Assembly (NCBI GenBank): GCA_958510875.1
Contig: CAUEHT010000002.1
Location: 1,674,001 to 1,738,000, forward strand
Length of the DNA: 64,000 nt
Direction: 5' to 3'
Source of the DNA: Endomychus coccineus
Taxonomy: Eukaryota > Arthropoda > Insecta > Coleoptera > Endomychidae
Shown here: in pieces, positions 25,077 to 35,812 of the stretch
Numbering within the stretch: the first letter of the stretch is position 1
Layout of the letters: the number at the start of each line of letters is the position of its first letter
The notes under the pieces: model-generated
Database searches by the model: none
What the model was told of the DNA's origin: nothing
The model's input: only the letters and a program-made list of their open reading frames with translations
Translations under genes and position numbers: made by a program

Positions 25077-26064
25077 CTTGATCTGCGATAGAATTGAAAA
25101 TCAGTAAATGTTATCGTATGAAAATAGATGGAGACCTTCTTCATCTGATTACTTCCACCCGAAAATTATTGGAGGGGTTGATAAAACTCGATTGATATAT
25201 ACCTAGGAAATTATATGGAATTAGGTTTTCTGTTGAGATCGCCGGTAACTGATATGGAAACAGTAGGATGATATTTATAAAATTTTTGCTCTTGAAATCA
25301 CCCTTTATATAAACTCTCGAACGATATGTACCGGCGACCTATAAGGTTGTATGTTGCTGTATAATTACCTATATGCAACAGGATGTGTATCTAAATTTTC
25401 GCTCTTGAAATCACCCTTTATATAAACTCTCGAACGATATGTACTGGCGACTTATAAGGTTGTATGTTGTTGTTCTAATGAATTCTAATGGTCTCAATTT
25501 CTTTCATTATCAATTTCCGGTTAACTGCAATATGAGAATTTCCGATCTAATAGGTTATGAATTCTAACGGTTTTGATTTTCTTTCATTATGAATTTCTTA
25601 TTCAGAATCGTTATCTAATTTTTGAACTTTGTTCGCATTATCACCCCTCAATTACTCAAGACAGCAATTTTCATTCGGGATAGTGCGAGATTTTTCAACT
25701 TTGCTTCATCAGTTTCCATTATAATTAATTATCAGCCTTATTTTCTCTTTTACTATCTTGAGTTGAAACAGCAATCAGCAACAGCGGTTTTCTCATTATT
25801 ACATATTTTCTCAGCTGATCAATACATGTTTCCGTTTGACTATTTATTAATGAACTTCTAACCCCACCTTGAATTCATGAGCAATCTTTCTGAATCGCTA
25901 TTTCTGACTTAGATTTATAGGTAATCGAATGATTTTCACTATTTAACTTATATACCATCATTCCGTAATTAGCTAATTCAATTCATCAGATTATGAAATA
26001 AAGAATGATTCTAATACTTTTTTTTATTTGTAATGTACAATTATCATTCATAATTCAGGATATA
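25077..26064. promoter_or_regulatory. PolB upstream region with duplicated TTTATATAAA module
   Basis: A 76-bp module containing the palindrome TTTATATAAA occurs at 25288-25363 and 25401-25476, spaced 113 bp. It lies 210-400 bases upstream of the PolB start and could act as a TATA box in either direction. The rest (25480-26064) is AT-rich with no gene I can support. Confidence 0.45.
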
Positions 26065-26472
26065 TTACGGGTATCTAAACATTACACTGCCATGTTTATC
26101 TCCATGATTGATACACCCACATTTTGTAAGCAATTTTTCTGAATCACTATTTGAGCAGAATGCTGAAAATTGATTCATCTTCTTGGTGTGCATTACCAAT
26201 TTTGCTGCATATCCTTTTTTACGGTACTCCTTCAGGGTATAAATGAAATTCATCGTCTTTTGATTGGTATGTTCACCCAGAGGATCATAATTCATACTCG
26301 ACATTAGCACGAAAGAGGCTGGTTTATCATCTATGTATAATACATAACGTGACACCCTCTGATCCTGACACCACATCTCGATAATGATGCGCGTAATCAT
26401 ATCCTCTTCTAGGTGAAACTGTCGAATTTTTCTAATAGCTTTCTCTCCATATAAAAATGTTATCTTCTTCAT
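26065..26472 (-). CDS. GNAT-family acetyltransferase-like protein
   Basis: Intact 135-residue ORF with ATG at 26472. Residues 75-95 contain IYTLKEYRKKGYAAKLV, which fits GNAT motif A (R/Q-x-x-G-x-A/G) that binds the pyrophosphate of acetyl-CoA. It is preceded by a strand with FVLMSSM. The C-terminus KCGCINHGDKHGSVMFRY resembles the end of GNAT folds. It lies upstream of PolB on the same strand, about 990 bases away, inside the PolB element. The substrate is unknown. It is the only undamaged gene in this element, which suggests a late loss or some retained use. Family call is by motif only. Confidence 0.6.
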   Translation of the reverse strand: MKKITFLYGEKAIRKIRQFHLEEDMITRIIIEMWCQDQRVSRYVLYIDDKPASFVLMSSMNYDPLGEHTNQKTMNFIYTLKEYRKKGYAAKLVMHTKKMNQFSAFCSNSDSEKLLTKCGCINHGDKHGSVMFRYP

Positions 26473-27300
26473 GAGCCTCTCAAAACGGAATGTTTATAAG
26501 GAAATTAAATTACCTACTTCTGAGGCGAGGCACTATTGAGATTATGAGTATATTACACGCTGGTATATTACTTCATCGACGACCGGATATTGAACTTTTT
26601 TTAAATTTGTTTATATCAACCCATACGCAATATTTTACATTTGTGAACTGTGTGTAGTCACTTATTCTACACCTACAGATATATGTGATATGAAAACAGT
26701 TGCATCCTAGCTCATTTTCATCCGATTCTGAAAATGCTATATTTATACGCTTCCCCATCCAATTTGCGTATAGATTTTGAGGGAAAAAGTTGAAATTCAT
26801 ATTCTACTTATCAAGCTCTTTCATTTGATACCCATGAAGCTATAGTTGCAGCAAAATTTACAGTTTTTCCTGTTTATATGCTTGATATTAGATTTTTCCT
26901 CATGCAAATCATAAAATTCATACTTTACTCGTTAAGACCTTTCATTTGATACCCATGAAGCTATAGTTGCAGCAAAATTTACAGTTTTTCCTGTTTATAT
27001 GCTTGATATTAGATTTTTCCTCATGCAAATCATAAAATTCATACTCTACTTGTTAAGACCTTTCATTTGATACCCATAAAGCCGCACTTTAAAAAATAAA
27101 AATTTCAAATCCTTATCGCGAGAGATCGGTCAAACTGATCGATATATAAATAGTATATTCTTATTCAGCACATCACGTAGATTCAGAATATGCAATAAAA
27201 TCCGGTCTCACTTCCGGTGTGACAATGTGCTACCTATATAATCTACTTCCGCCGGATGCACATAAATGTCTGATATTTCGAAATTAATCAATTTAATATA
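26473..27300. repeat. About 120-bp tandem repeat and flanking repeat
   Basis: From 26813 to about 27085 three units with 'tttcatttgatacccatgaag' (near 26820, 26940, 27060) and 'gcagcaaaatttacagtttt'. From 27085 the sequence matches 56575-56760 (cttatcgcgrgagaycggtc, cacttccggtgtgacaatgtg). A 75-residue minus-strand frame at 26573-26800 overlaps repeat sequence and is not supported as a gene. Confidence 0.7.
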
Positions 27301-27301
27301 T

Positions 27302-28086
27302 GTGTAAAGCAACATTTTTGCATGCAAAGTCACAAGGCGGTTCTTTCATAGCCGTCAGGCAACAGTTCCCTCTAATGCTGCTAAAGCAGATGAAAAACAC
27401 TGTTCATACCTAACCTCTGATGGTAACAACCCATTTTGTAGACGGGGATTACAGATACCGAAGTTGATACTCTCTCTCCCCAAAAAAAGATACCTGTCGT
27501 GTTTCTATTTGGGAAAAGTCGACCACCCTTTAGACCACGGGTTGGATGGTGAAGCGAAAGAGTGGGGGTGTAAAGCAACATTTTTGAATGCAAAGTCACA
27601 AGGCGGTTCTTTCATAGCCGTCAGGCAACAGTTCCCTTTAATGCTGCTAAAGCAAATGAAAAACACTGTTCATACCTAACCTCTGATGGTAACAACCCAT
27701 TTTGTAGACGGGGATTACAGATACCGAAGTTGATACTATCTCTCCCCAAAAGGAGATACCTGTCGTGTTTCCATTTGGGAAAAGTCGACCACCCTTTAGA
27801 CCACGGGTTGGATGGTGAAGCGAAAGAGTGGGGGTGTAAAGCAACATTTTTGAATGCAAAGCCACAAGGCGGTTCTTTCATAGCCGTCAGGCAACAGTTC
27901 CCTATAATGCTGCTAAAGCAAATGAAAAACACTGTTCATACCTAACCTCTGATGGTAGCAACCCATTTTGTAGACGGGGATTACAGGTACCGAAGTTGAT
28001 ACTATCTCTCCCCAAAAGGAGATACCTGTCGTGTTTCCATTTGGGAAAAGTCGACCACCCTTTAGACCTCGAGTTGGATGGTGAAG
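27302..28086. repeat. 266-bp tandem repeat, three units
   Basis: Units start with 'gtgtaaagcaacatttttg' at 27302, 27568 and 27834, giving a period of exactly 266 bp with few differences. Short frames in it repeat with the unit and are not genes. No match to other parts of the window. The high identity between units suggests recent amplification. Confidence 0.95.
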
Positions 28087-28274
28087 CATAAAAGTAAGGT
28101 ATAAAATATGTTAACTTACATTATTATTGCACTAAAGCACTAACACTTGTTTGAAAGTTTCTCACAAAATATATTTAACTCGCTAAACACAGAGCACACA
28201 CAAAAACACGTCTAGTTCCTTCTGAAGCTAGTAGAATAATGAATTTAATAATAACTTGAGATACGCATATCGCG

Positions 28275-28640
28275 TTTTTATAGGAACTTCTTATCAGTTG
28301 GCGGCGCCGTCTAGTCGGTCAATAACAACTTTATCATTTTCTTTTTAGGAACTTCTTATCAATTGACGTCATGGATACCGTTCATGCGTGGCGAATAACA
28401 ACTTTATCAATTTCTTTTTATAGGAACTTCTTATCAATTGACGTCATGTATACCGTTCATGCGTGGCGAATAACAACTTTATCATTTTCTTTTTAGTAAC
28501 TTCTTATCAATTGACGTCATGTATACCGTTCATGCGTGGCGAGTAACAACTTTATCAATTTCTTTTTATAGGAACTTCTTATCAATTGACGTCATGTATA
28601 GCGTTCATGCTTGGTCAATAACAACTTTATCAATTTCTGC
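28275..28640. repeat. About 75-bp tandem repeat with TTGACGTCAT, five units
   Basis: Units share 'aacttcttatcaattgacgtcatg' parts and 'gcgtggcgaataacaacttt', at about 28284, 28350, 28425, 28498 and 28573. Four carry a CRE-like TGACGTCA. The 28087-28274 stretch before it and 28641-29325 after it are AT-rich with no gene seen. Confidence 0.9.
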
Positions 28641-29325
28641 GAATTAGTTTAATTTTAGTTTATCGCACATTAAATGATTGAATATCGTGTATAAAACCTA
28701 TGACACTTCATAGGAGGAAAAAAGTATTCTTCTCATAGTGTTGAGTGATATAGAAAAATAGGTGAATACACATTTTTCCGGTATATTAAGGAATTTACCA
28801 ATCGGTGAGCTGTTTATTTCATCTTGATCTTACTATATATCATGAGTACAAAAATTTTGTTATTTTCTGGCGGTTATTTCGCAGATGAGAGCGAGATTCT
28901 ATCAAGGCATGATAATTCCTTCGAAACCCTACTCCTCATCATAGGGATTTATTTTTTCCTCGATTAGATTGAAGCTCATTTAGCATTTAGTTATTGGAAT
29001 AATATTCATTATAAGCATGATTGGAGTGATTCATGTTTCATTTGGATTTAGATATAGTTGCAATATTATCATATTTCTTATCCCCCGATTAATGTTTGGG
29101 TATAAAACACATTTAACATTTAGCTATATGAATAATAATTATATAACTGTTGTGTTGAAGAATGATAATTTTTTTTTGATAATGAAATGATTATGTGTTC
29201 ATTTAGAATCTGACAGCCTTGATTTTGGTAGGTAAGTGATCATGCTGCAGCCATCCTCTCCTGATAAGCACTTTGGCGAATTAATAATCCGCCCTAATTG
29301 ATTATTGAGGGGGTCTGCAGTCATA

Positions 29326-29572
29326 TATTCGTTGAGAAAGGGATTAGAGGCGGACTCAGTCAAGTATGTTCTAAGCGTAGAGCCCACGCCAACAATAAAT
29401 ATATGCCGAATTATAATCCATCGAAAGCTGATTCTTAAAAAACATAAAGTGTTCTCCATAAGTCAGGAGAAAATTGCCCTATCTCCCAATGATGATAAAC
29501 GATACTTGATCCCTGGAACTTTTACAACGCTTCCGTGAGGGCATTATGCAATCATGGACATAGTAGATTAGT
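29326..29572 (+). pseudogene. polB: Deleted PolB remnant in inverted orientation
   Basis: Plus-strand sequence equals the minus-strand PolB around 22760-22650 joined directly to PolB 19180-19053. Polymerase motifs A, B and C are deleted. It is followed by the same 3' flank as the main PolB gene (about 18905-19052), then by the right TIR. The right end of the element therefore looks like an inverted copy of the left end with two deletions. Confidence 0.85.
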
Positions 29573-30850
29573 GATTATTAGTTGAATATATTAGCATATA
29601 GTTGCAATCATAGAGATTTATAAATCCTGATTAGTTTTGAAGCACATTTAATATAATTATACAACTATTGTAAGCAGCTTATATGAAGGACATGTACAGA
29701 TTTGCGATTGGTTGACGTTCCATTGTAATATAGCGATCGCGTTGAAATAAGGTGCATATAGCTTGAATAAACGTCATGAAAGTAATCCCCTTATAAACAT
29801 TCCGTTTTGAGAAATGTTCATGCAGAAGATATCATTTCTATACTATATAACATTCCATCTATGCATTCAAGGAGCAGCAGCCCTTCCATGATACCTCCGA
29901 TGAATACCCGCCTCTTTCAAAAATCACGTGACTGACAGCATACATAAACAGCGCCATTATAACTCTTTCAAAACCCCTATGGCTAGCGCTATGAAGTCTC
30001 ACATGCCATACCTCGCTGTAGATCCTGCGACATACACTTCATCCCCACACGTTCAAACATCTCCACGACTGACGTTATGTATAAACACTCCCATTATAAC
30101 TCTTCCAAAACCCCTATGGCTAGCGCTATGAAGTCGCACATTCCATACCTCACTGTAGACCCCGCGCCATACACTTCGCCCCCTTCGTGTTCAAACACCC
30201 ACACGGCTGACGTCATGTATAAACAACTACCTGTACCACATAGGCTGCAATATACTCACACTTATCACTCAGACCCCGCGGTTATATCTACAACATTAAA
30301 ATCGCTTGTTCTCAAGTCCTCCATAGCTGAGCGGTTAAGGAATTGGCTTTGGATTTCATTTCTCGGGTTCGATTCCCGTGTGCAGAAAAATATTTCATTT
30401 TAGTAGGAGTGCATTAAATTGTTCAAGTCCACCTTCGCGGTTAAGCCGCATAACTTTAGGGTTTATTACCCAGGCTCGCATCTCGGTGTGTAGAAAAATC
30501 ATTTCAGTAGAATGTGAGTCCTCAGATACCTAATTCATAGACTCCAGATTACCCCGACCATAGTTAAGGAAGATCCATAGACAGATGGTTACTTCACAGA
30601 CTTGACCCGACCATAGTTAAGTAAGAACCATAGTTAGATGACTAGTTCACAGACTACCATAGACATATGACCAGTTCACAGACTTCCAGAACCATAGACT
30701 ACCTACCCCTATCGATATGACTGCACATGCGTGATTGTGGATGACCTTGGAATGGACCGTTTTCTGACAATTTGAACCTTAGATTTCCTTATGGAGATTT
30801 ACATGCAACAAAGGTCGATTTTGAGCCCGAACTGTCATAGCACATCTACT
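29573..30850. repeat. Right TIR of PolB element with PolB 3' flank
   Basis: 29573-29728 is the inverse of 18905-19052; 29730-30850 is the inverse of 16394-17452. Relative to the left side, about 1.45 kb (17453-18904, the satellite and CACGTG arrays) is missing. An extra block (about 30650-30750) occurs only on this side. A tRNA-like pair lies at 30316-30520. Confidence 0.85.
30316..30520 (+). repeat. Two tRNA-like modules in tandem (SINE-like)
   Basis: Plus-strand counterpart of 16660-16862. The first module has TAGCTGAGCGGTTAAGG and GGTTCGATTCCCG; a putative anticodon loop is too large for a standard tRNA. The second module is more diverged. Confidence 0.6.
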
Positions 30851-30856
30851 CACGTG
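30851..30856. repeat. Target-site duplication CACGTG, right of PolB element
   Basis: Partner of 16388-16393, directly after the terminal CATCTACT. Confidence 0.7.
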
Positions 30857-31173
30857 ATAGCGACATCTCCACGAAGCATTCTGTACCTTGGAACATCCAT
30901 GACAGCTGTCACGTGGTGGTGACACCTCCACGAAGCAGTCTGTACCTTTGGTTCACCATGACAGCTGTCCCGTGATAGTCTCCTGACCATGTACGTGGGA
31001 TACACTTTTTGCACTTACCCTATATACTCTTCACAAACAACATATCCTTATCTCACACATCCTTTCCTTATCACCTGACCTGAACTGATAAGGATAACCT
31101 CATACTGGATGTACAGCTAGACCGGAAGTGGAAACCAGATATCCTGAGCCCGAACTCGTCCAGTACATCTACT
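30851..31173. repeat. Relic of a Polinton 3-type TIR end
   Basis: Minisatellite words (cagctgtcacgtggtggtgac, cgaagcagtctgtacc) followed by 'gaccggaagtgg' and a final CCAGTACATCTACT at 31160-31173. This parallels the right end of Polinton 3. The PolB element inserted into this older terminus. Six bases after it (CATGAC) could be half of a target duplication, but no partner was found. Confidence 0.6.
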
Positions 31174-31494
31174 CATGACACCTCTATCAGTCACCGCTCT
31201 ACAACCTATAGCTCTATGGTTGTGACTAAGGTTGGCTCTGTAGCCTATAGCTCTATGGTTTCTATGACTACGGTATGTGATAGTTGCCATGACACCATGT
31301 TGGAACCTACGTGAGAGACACTTCGTACACCACCTGGTCGATGTAACCCGTGACAGGCGCCGTGACACCTCATTTAAGACCTACGTGACAGACACCTCGC
31401 TGAAGGGGCATGTGATGGCCACCTCGTCGATGTAACACACGTGACATGCAACGTGACACCTCCATACAATTATAACTAGAGGCTTTTCGTCATT
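31174..31494. repeat. Dispersed repeat between elements, no gene seen
   Basis: Inverted relative of about 7180-7420 (tatagctctatggttgtgac, cgtgacacctc). Ends with GTCATT at 31489-31494, the left target duplication of Polinton 2. Confidence 0.5.
31489..31494. repeat. Target-site duplication GTCATT, left of Polinton 2
   Basis: Six bases directly before AGTAGGTATC; identical to 56372-56377. Confidence 0.85.
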
Positions 31495-31733
31495 AGTAGG
31501 TATCGGGACACTTTGGCCCGCCAGACAGAGAGCCTTATCAGATGTAGGCAACCAGTAGCGCATGCGCGGTAGTGTATTATCAGCTGGGTAGATGGTGTGA
31601 CCTCTAGGGTGTGGTCGTCTCTGACCTTGGTGGTAGAGCGATCAGCTTGTATATACAAGATCGTTCAAGGTAGACAGCAAGCAATATGTGAGGTTAGGGA
31701 GAACTTCAATGTTAAGCAGCATCAAAATATTTT

Positions 31734-31803
31734 TCTACACACGGGAATCGAACCCGAGAAATGAAATCCAAAGCCAATTCCTTAACCGCTCAGCTATGGA
31801 GGA
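31734..31803 (-). repeat. tRNA-like module in Polinton 2 left TIR
   Basis: Single module with the same A-box- and B-box-like words as at 16795-16860. The second diverged module is absent here. Confidence 0.55.
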
Positions 31804-32082
31804 ATTGAGAACAAGCGATTTTAATGTTGTAGATATAACCGCAGGGTATCCGGTCTGAGTGATAAGTGCGAGTATATTGCAGTCTATATGATGCAGGTAA
31901 TTGTTTTACATGACGTAAGTCATGCAGGTATGTCACGAAGCGAGGTATGGAATGTGAGACTTCATAGCGCTAGCCCATAGGGGTTTTGAAATAGTGTTGT
32001 TTGTACATGTCGTCAGTCACGTGATTTTTGAAAGAGACCGGGCATTCATCGGAGATATCATGGGAGGGCTGCTGTTCCTTGA

Positions 32083-32484
32083 ATGCATAGATGGAATGTT
32101 ATATATAGTATAGAAATGATATCTTCTGCATATCTCTCAAACGCGATGTTTATAAGGAAATTACTTTCAAAAACGTTTATTCAAGCTGTCTGTACCTTAC
32201 TTGATTGCTATATTACAAAATGCAATTTCAATCATCTTAAACATATATGGAAATTATTTTTAGTATACAAAATGGAGTTGGGAGACTTCAATGGGGTATG
32301 GAATGTGAGGTTATACAGATTGTTTATGTATGACGTTAGTCATGTGAATTTGAATGAAGCTGACGCGATCTCCAACGAGACAGGTGTGTATGTGAGGTTA
32401 TACAGAGTGTGCAGGTATAATGATGTCTATCACGCAGGTCTTCAGCGAGGTATCTACCTTGCAGGAGTCTTCAATGAAATGTGA
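32083..32484 (+). other. 133-residue frame in TIR, doubtful gene
   Basis: An ATG-started frame kept at the same length in the right TIR (55783 to 55382, minus strand) with few changes, and as parts of it at 58316-58840. It resembles no family I know. Conservation can be explained by TIR homogenisation alone, so I list it only as a candidate. No membrane segment or motif stands out. Confidence 0.2.
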
Positions 32485-33782
32485 GGTTGTTTGTACATGC
32501 CGTTAGTCGCAGGGTTTTGTCTGAGTTATAATGATATCGTACGCGGCGCATTGTCTGCCCCCACAAGTCTTCAATAAGGGCCATAACATCTAACATGTGA
32601 TAGTTTACAAAAATGCTGCTTCTCATAATAGCGATATTATGAAGCGTTTGCAGAAATAACTATTAAATCATGTTATTCAACTTGGAATTATCGTAATGAT
32701 GCGCGCGATCCTTCAATGTTAAAGTAGTTTCATAAGTTATCCGAAAGTAATATGAATATATAAAATGTTTTTCCAAAATTAGTTCCGAAGTAAACATAAT
32801 TCGCTATAATATTCATTCATGTATGTTTCATAAATTATCCGAAATAAATCAAATAAGTTTATGTCGCAGGTTGAACAATATCCACTATCATATTTTGCGG
32901 TAGAGCTACAGCTGGTTCGAGAGATAAGAAAGATACGCCGATCACCTTCAAACGCGATGAGAATACTTTATTTTAAATCACACATGTAGTATGTTTATAT
33001 TCGAATCATATTGATTGTAAATCGCATAATATGATCCGAAATCTAGCTGCTGCTGGGTATAGCCCAATACCTATACAGAATCTAGACGAAGCGGTGTTAC
33101 GCATCACGAACTGTCTGTACAGCTCGATTGCTATATAACAAAATACATTTTTAATCATCTTAAACATATAGATGTGCTAATATAATTTTTCAGTATGCAA
33201 AAAATATACTAATAAAACATTTTTCATCGACACACATTTCTTCATAGGATAGTTAGCTTTTTATAAAATTCAATCAATTTCAATGGGAAACATATATGCG
33301 AGGGAGTTTTATAGAGATCGAACTCATTTCCCCAACCAACCCAAGAGGTAGAACTATGATGAGGAATAGATGTGGATAATGATAATAATCATATGAATAT
33401 CTTCATAAGCGCTAATCTATATGACATTCAAACACATGCTTCATAAAAGTCTGAATATTGAGTAGAGCTATAGAATTTTCATAAGCGATCATTATCAACA
33501 TTCAGACACTTGTTCAGCACGTGATTCAACAGCCTGTCATCATCGTTCACGAACTATGATGGGCTGATGAGGAATAAAATACCAATAATAATTATATAAA
33601 TATCTCCATTAGCAATCTGTACATTTTCCTTCACGAGCACAACTTTTACAAACTCCATACGTTCGCGTAAAAGATTATAATGATAAACACATTTTTGTTC
33701 ATGGGTTTACATAATCATATGAATATCTTCATAAGCGCTAATCTATATGACATTCAAACACATGCTTCATAAAAGTCTGAAC

Positions 33783-33899
33783 ATCATCATCCAATAGGAA
33801 TCCTTCCAAGTAATAACGTGCTAATGTGGGGTATTGTTGCAGAAATTCCTCTGTAGCCGCTGCATTATCTTTCTTATGTTTTCTGAATTCTTCACGAAC
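33783..33899 (-). pseudogene. Antisense fragment of the conserved unknown-function gene inside the TIR
   Basis: The minus strand matches codons around FRKHKKDNAAATEEF through LEGFLLDDDV of the gene at 37060-37170 (also 45885-46000). It is spliced into the TIR at short shared words (acat; ttcacgaa). The right TIR of the same element and the Polinton 4 TIR lack it. Confidence 0.8.
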
Positions 33900-34280
33900 T
33901 ATGATGGTTCGATGAGGACTCAGACATTGAACAGATGAATCTTTGAGGTTAAATATCTGCTGTAGAAATTACCCCACTTTAATTACCTTTTATTTGAGAA
34001 TATCGATATTTCCCATGTAACTAACCTAAAGCTATTTTGTATGCAACATTGTTATCATTTGCGAGCCTACGAGAGCCTGTGTTGGTCGGTGCTAAATGAA
34101 TATGTTTGACTATTATTACCTGTGGATTTATTTGAGATTCTTCAAGTTTGAGATTGATAACCCACATGAAGAGAGAAGCTTCAACGAATTGATAGGTTAT
34201 TTATTATTTTCATATTCGCTTTTCTGAATGTGACAACTTTATCGGCTTCAACACTCGAGATAAGAGAGAATATTTACCGC

Positions 34281-34561
34281 TGATGTAGGGAAAATCAATA
34301 TGATGCATACAAATTGGGGTGGGTGAGAACATCAGACTATAGCTTTATGTGTATCGAAATACATAAGGATTTTGACGAGTAAGTGGTGTTTTATTGAATT
34401 GAAGATCCGGCGACCATCGTTCACGAACGATGATGACGTCACTGCTTCAAGCCAATGACAGTAACTGATTCAATCCGGCGACCATCGTTCACGAACGATG
34501 ATGACTTCACTGTTTCAAGCCAATGACAGTAACTCATTCAATCCGGCGACCATAGTTCACG
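34281..34561. repeat. Inner flank of left TIR: 68-bp satellite
   Basis: 34282-34400 repeats words found at 7600-7720 (gatgtagggaaaatcaatatgatgc). From 34405 two to three 68-bp satellite units follow, ending with the CACGTG array. No gene. Confidence 0.75.
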
Positions 34562-35812
34562 AAACGTGTTTCAGACACGTGTTTCAACATTCAGACACAT
34601 GCTTTAACATTCAGACACGTGTTTCAGTATTCAGACACGTGTTTCAGACACGTGTTTCAACATTCAGACACGTGTTTCAACATTCAGACACGTGTTTCAG
34701 CATTCAGACACGTGTTTCAGCAATCAGACACGTGTTTCAGACACGTGTTTCAGCATTCAGACACGTGTTTCAACATTCAGACACGTGTTTCAGACACGTG
34801 TTACAACGTTCAGACACGTGTTTCAGCATTCAGACACGTGTTTCAGAATTCAGACACGTGTTTCAGCATTCAGACACGTGTTTCAGACAAGTGTTTCAGC
34901 ATTCAGACACGTGTTTCAACATTCAGACACGTGTTTCAGACACGTGTTTCAACATTCAGACACGTGTTTCAACATTCAGACACGTGTTTCAGCATTCAGA
35001 CACGTGTTTCAGACACGTGTTTCAACATTCAGACACGTGTTTTAACATTCAGACACGTGTTTCAGACACGTGTTTCAACATTCAGACACGTGTTTCAACA
35101 TTCAGACACGTGTTTCAGACACGTGTTTCAACATTCAGACACGTGTTTCAGACACGTGTTTCAACATTCAGACACGTGTTTCAACATTCAGACACGTGTT
35201 TCAGACACGTGTTTCAGCATTCAGACACGTGTTTCAGACACGTAATTCAGCATTCAGACACGTGTTTCAACATCCAGACACGTGTTTCAGACACGTGTTT
35301 CAACATTCAGACACGTGTTTCAACATTCAGACACGTGTTTCAGCATTCAGACACGTGTTTCAGACACGTGTTTCAACATTCAGACACGTGTTTCAGACAT
35401 GTGTTCCAACATTCAGACACGTGTTTCAACATTCAGACACGTGTTTCAGACACGTGTTTCAACATTCAGACACGTGTTTCAACATTCAGACACGTGTTTC
35501 AGACACGTGTTTCAACATTCAGACACGTGTTTCAACATTCAGACACGTGTTTCAGACACGTGTTTCAACATTCAGACACGTGTTTCAGCATTCAGACACG
35601 TGTTTCAACATTCAGACACGTGTTTCAGACACGTGTTTCAACATTCAGACACGTGTTTCAGCATTCAGACACGTGTTTCAGACACGTGTTTCAACATTCA
35701 GACACGTGTTTCAGCATTCAGACACGTGTTTCAGACACGTGTTTCAGCATTCAGACACGTGTTTCAACATTCAGACACGTGTTTCAACATTCAGACACGT
35801 GTTCCAGCATTC
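34562..35812. repeat. 1.25-kb CACGTG (E-box) minisatellite upstream of ATPase
   Basis: Units of 20 bp (acacgtgtttcaacattcag) and 13 bp (acacgtgtttcag) alternate without a gap. There are dozens of CACGTG palindromes. Because 20 is not a multiple of 3, all three plus frames are open with the same cyclic peptide, which creates spurious long frames. The corresponding array in Polinton 3 is only about 240 bp, so length is unstable. Confidence 0.97.

Larger units (their letters stand above)
16394..30850. mobile_element. PolB-bearing Polinton-type element without capsid or integrase genes
   Basis: Begins AGTAGATGTGCTATGAC and ends with its exact inverse; about 1.1 kb of inverted repeat follows at each end. 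Both ends are flanked by CACGTG (16388-16393 and 30851-30856). Removing the element restores a normal copy of the surrounding minisatellite (cagctgtCACGTGatagcgac), which supports a true 6-bp target duplication. Length 14,457 bp. AG termini and 6-bp duplications are the Polinton hallmarks. Recognisable genes are only PolB (minus strand) and a GNAT-like ORF (minus strand). The rest is satellite and unassigned DNA. It looks like a separate element class rather than part of the capsid-bearing copies. Confidence 0.8.
31495..34280. repeat. Left TIR of Polinton 2
   Basis: Inverse of 41358-42980 plus 55236-56371. Contains a tRNA-like module (31734-31803, minus strand) and a 133-residue frame (32083-32484). 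It also has AT-rich sequence, degenerate CACGTG words and a captured antisense gene fragment at 33783-33899 that the right TIR lacks. The 32631-32636 site (gcgata) is the uninterrupted version of the copy 3 insertion site. Confidence 0.9.

Noticed and set aside
26573..26800. 75-residue minus-strand frame upstream of the GNAT-like gene
   Set aside because: Its start lies in the dispersed 'tcatttgataccca' repeat and it has no motif or conserved copy.
27381..27945. Several 70-100-residue frames in the 266-bp repeat
   Set aside because: They repeat with the unit on both strands and show no protein-like composition.
30316..30390. Functional tRNA gene
   Set aside because: A and B boxes look good, but the acceptor stem does not pair and the anticodon loop is too large. 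Kept as tRNA-like.
34562..35812. CRISPR-like array
   Set aside because: Repeat units are contiguous, with no unique spacers, and the DNA is eukaryotic. It is a minisatellite.
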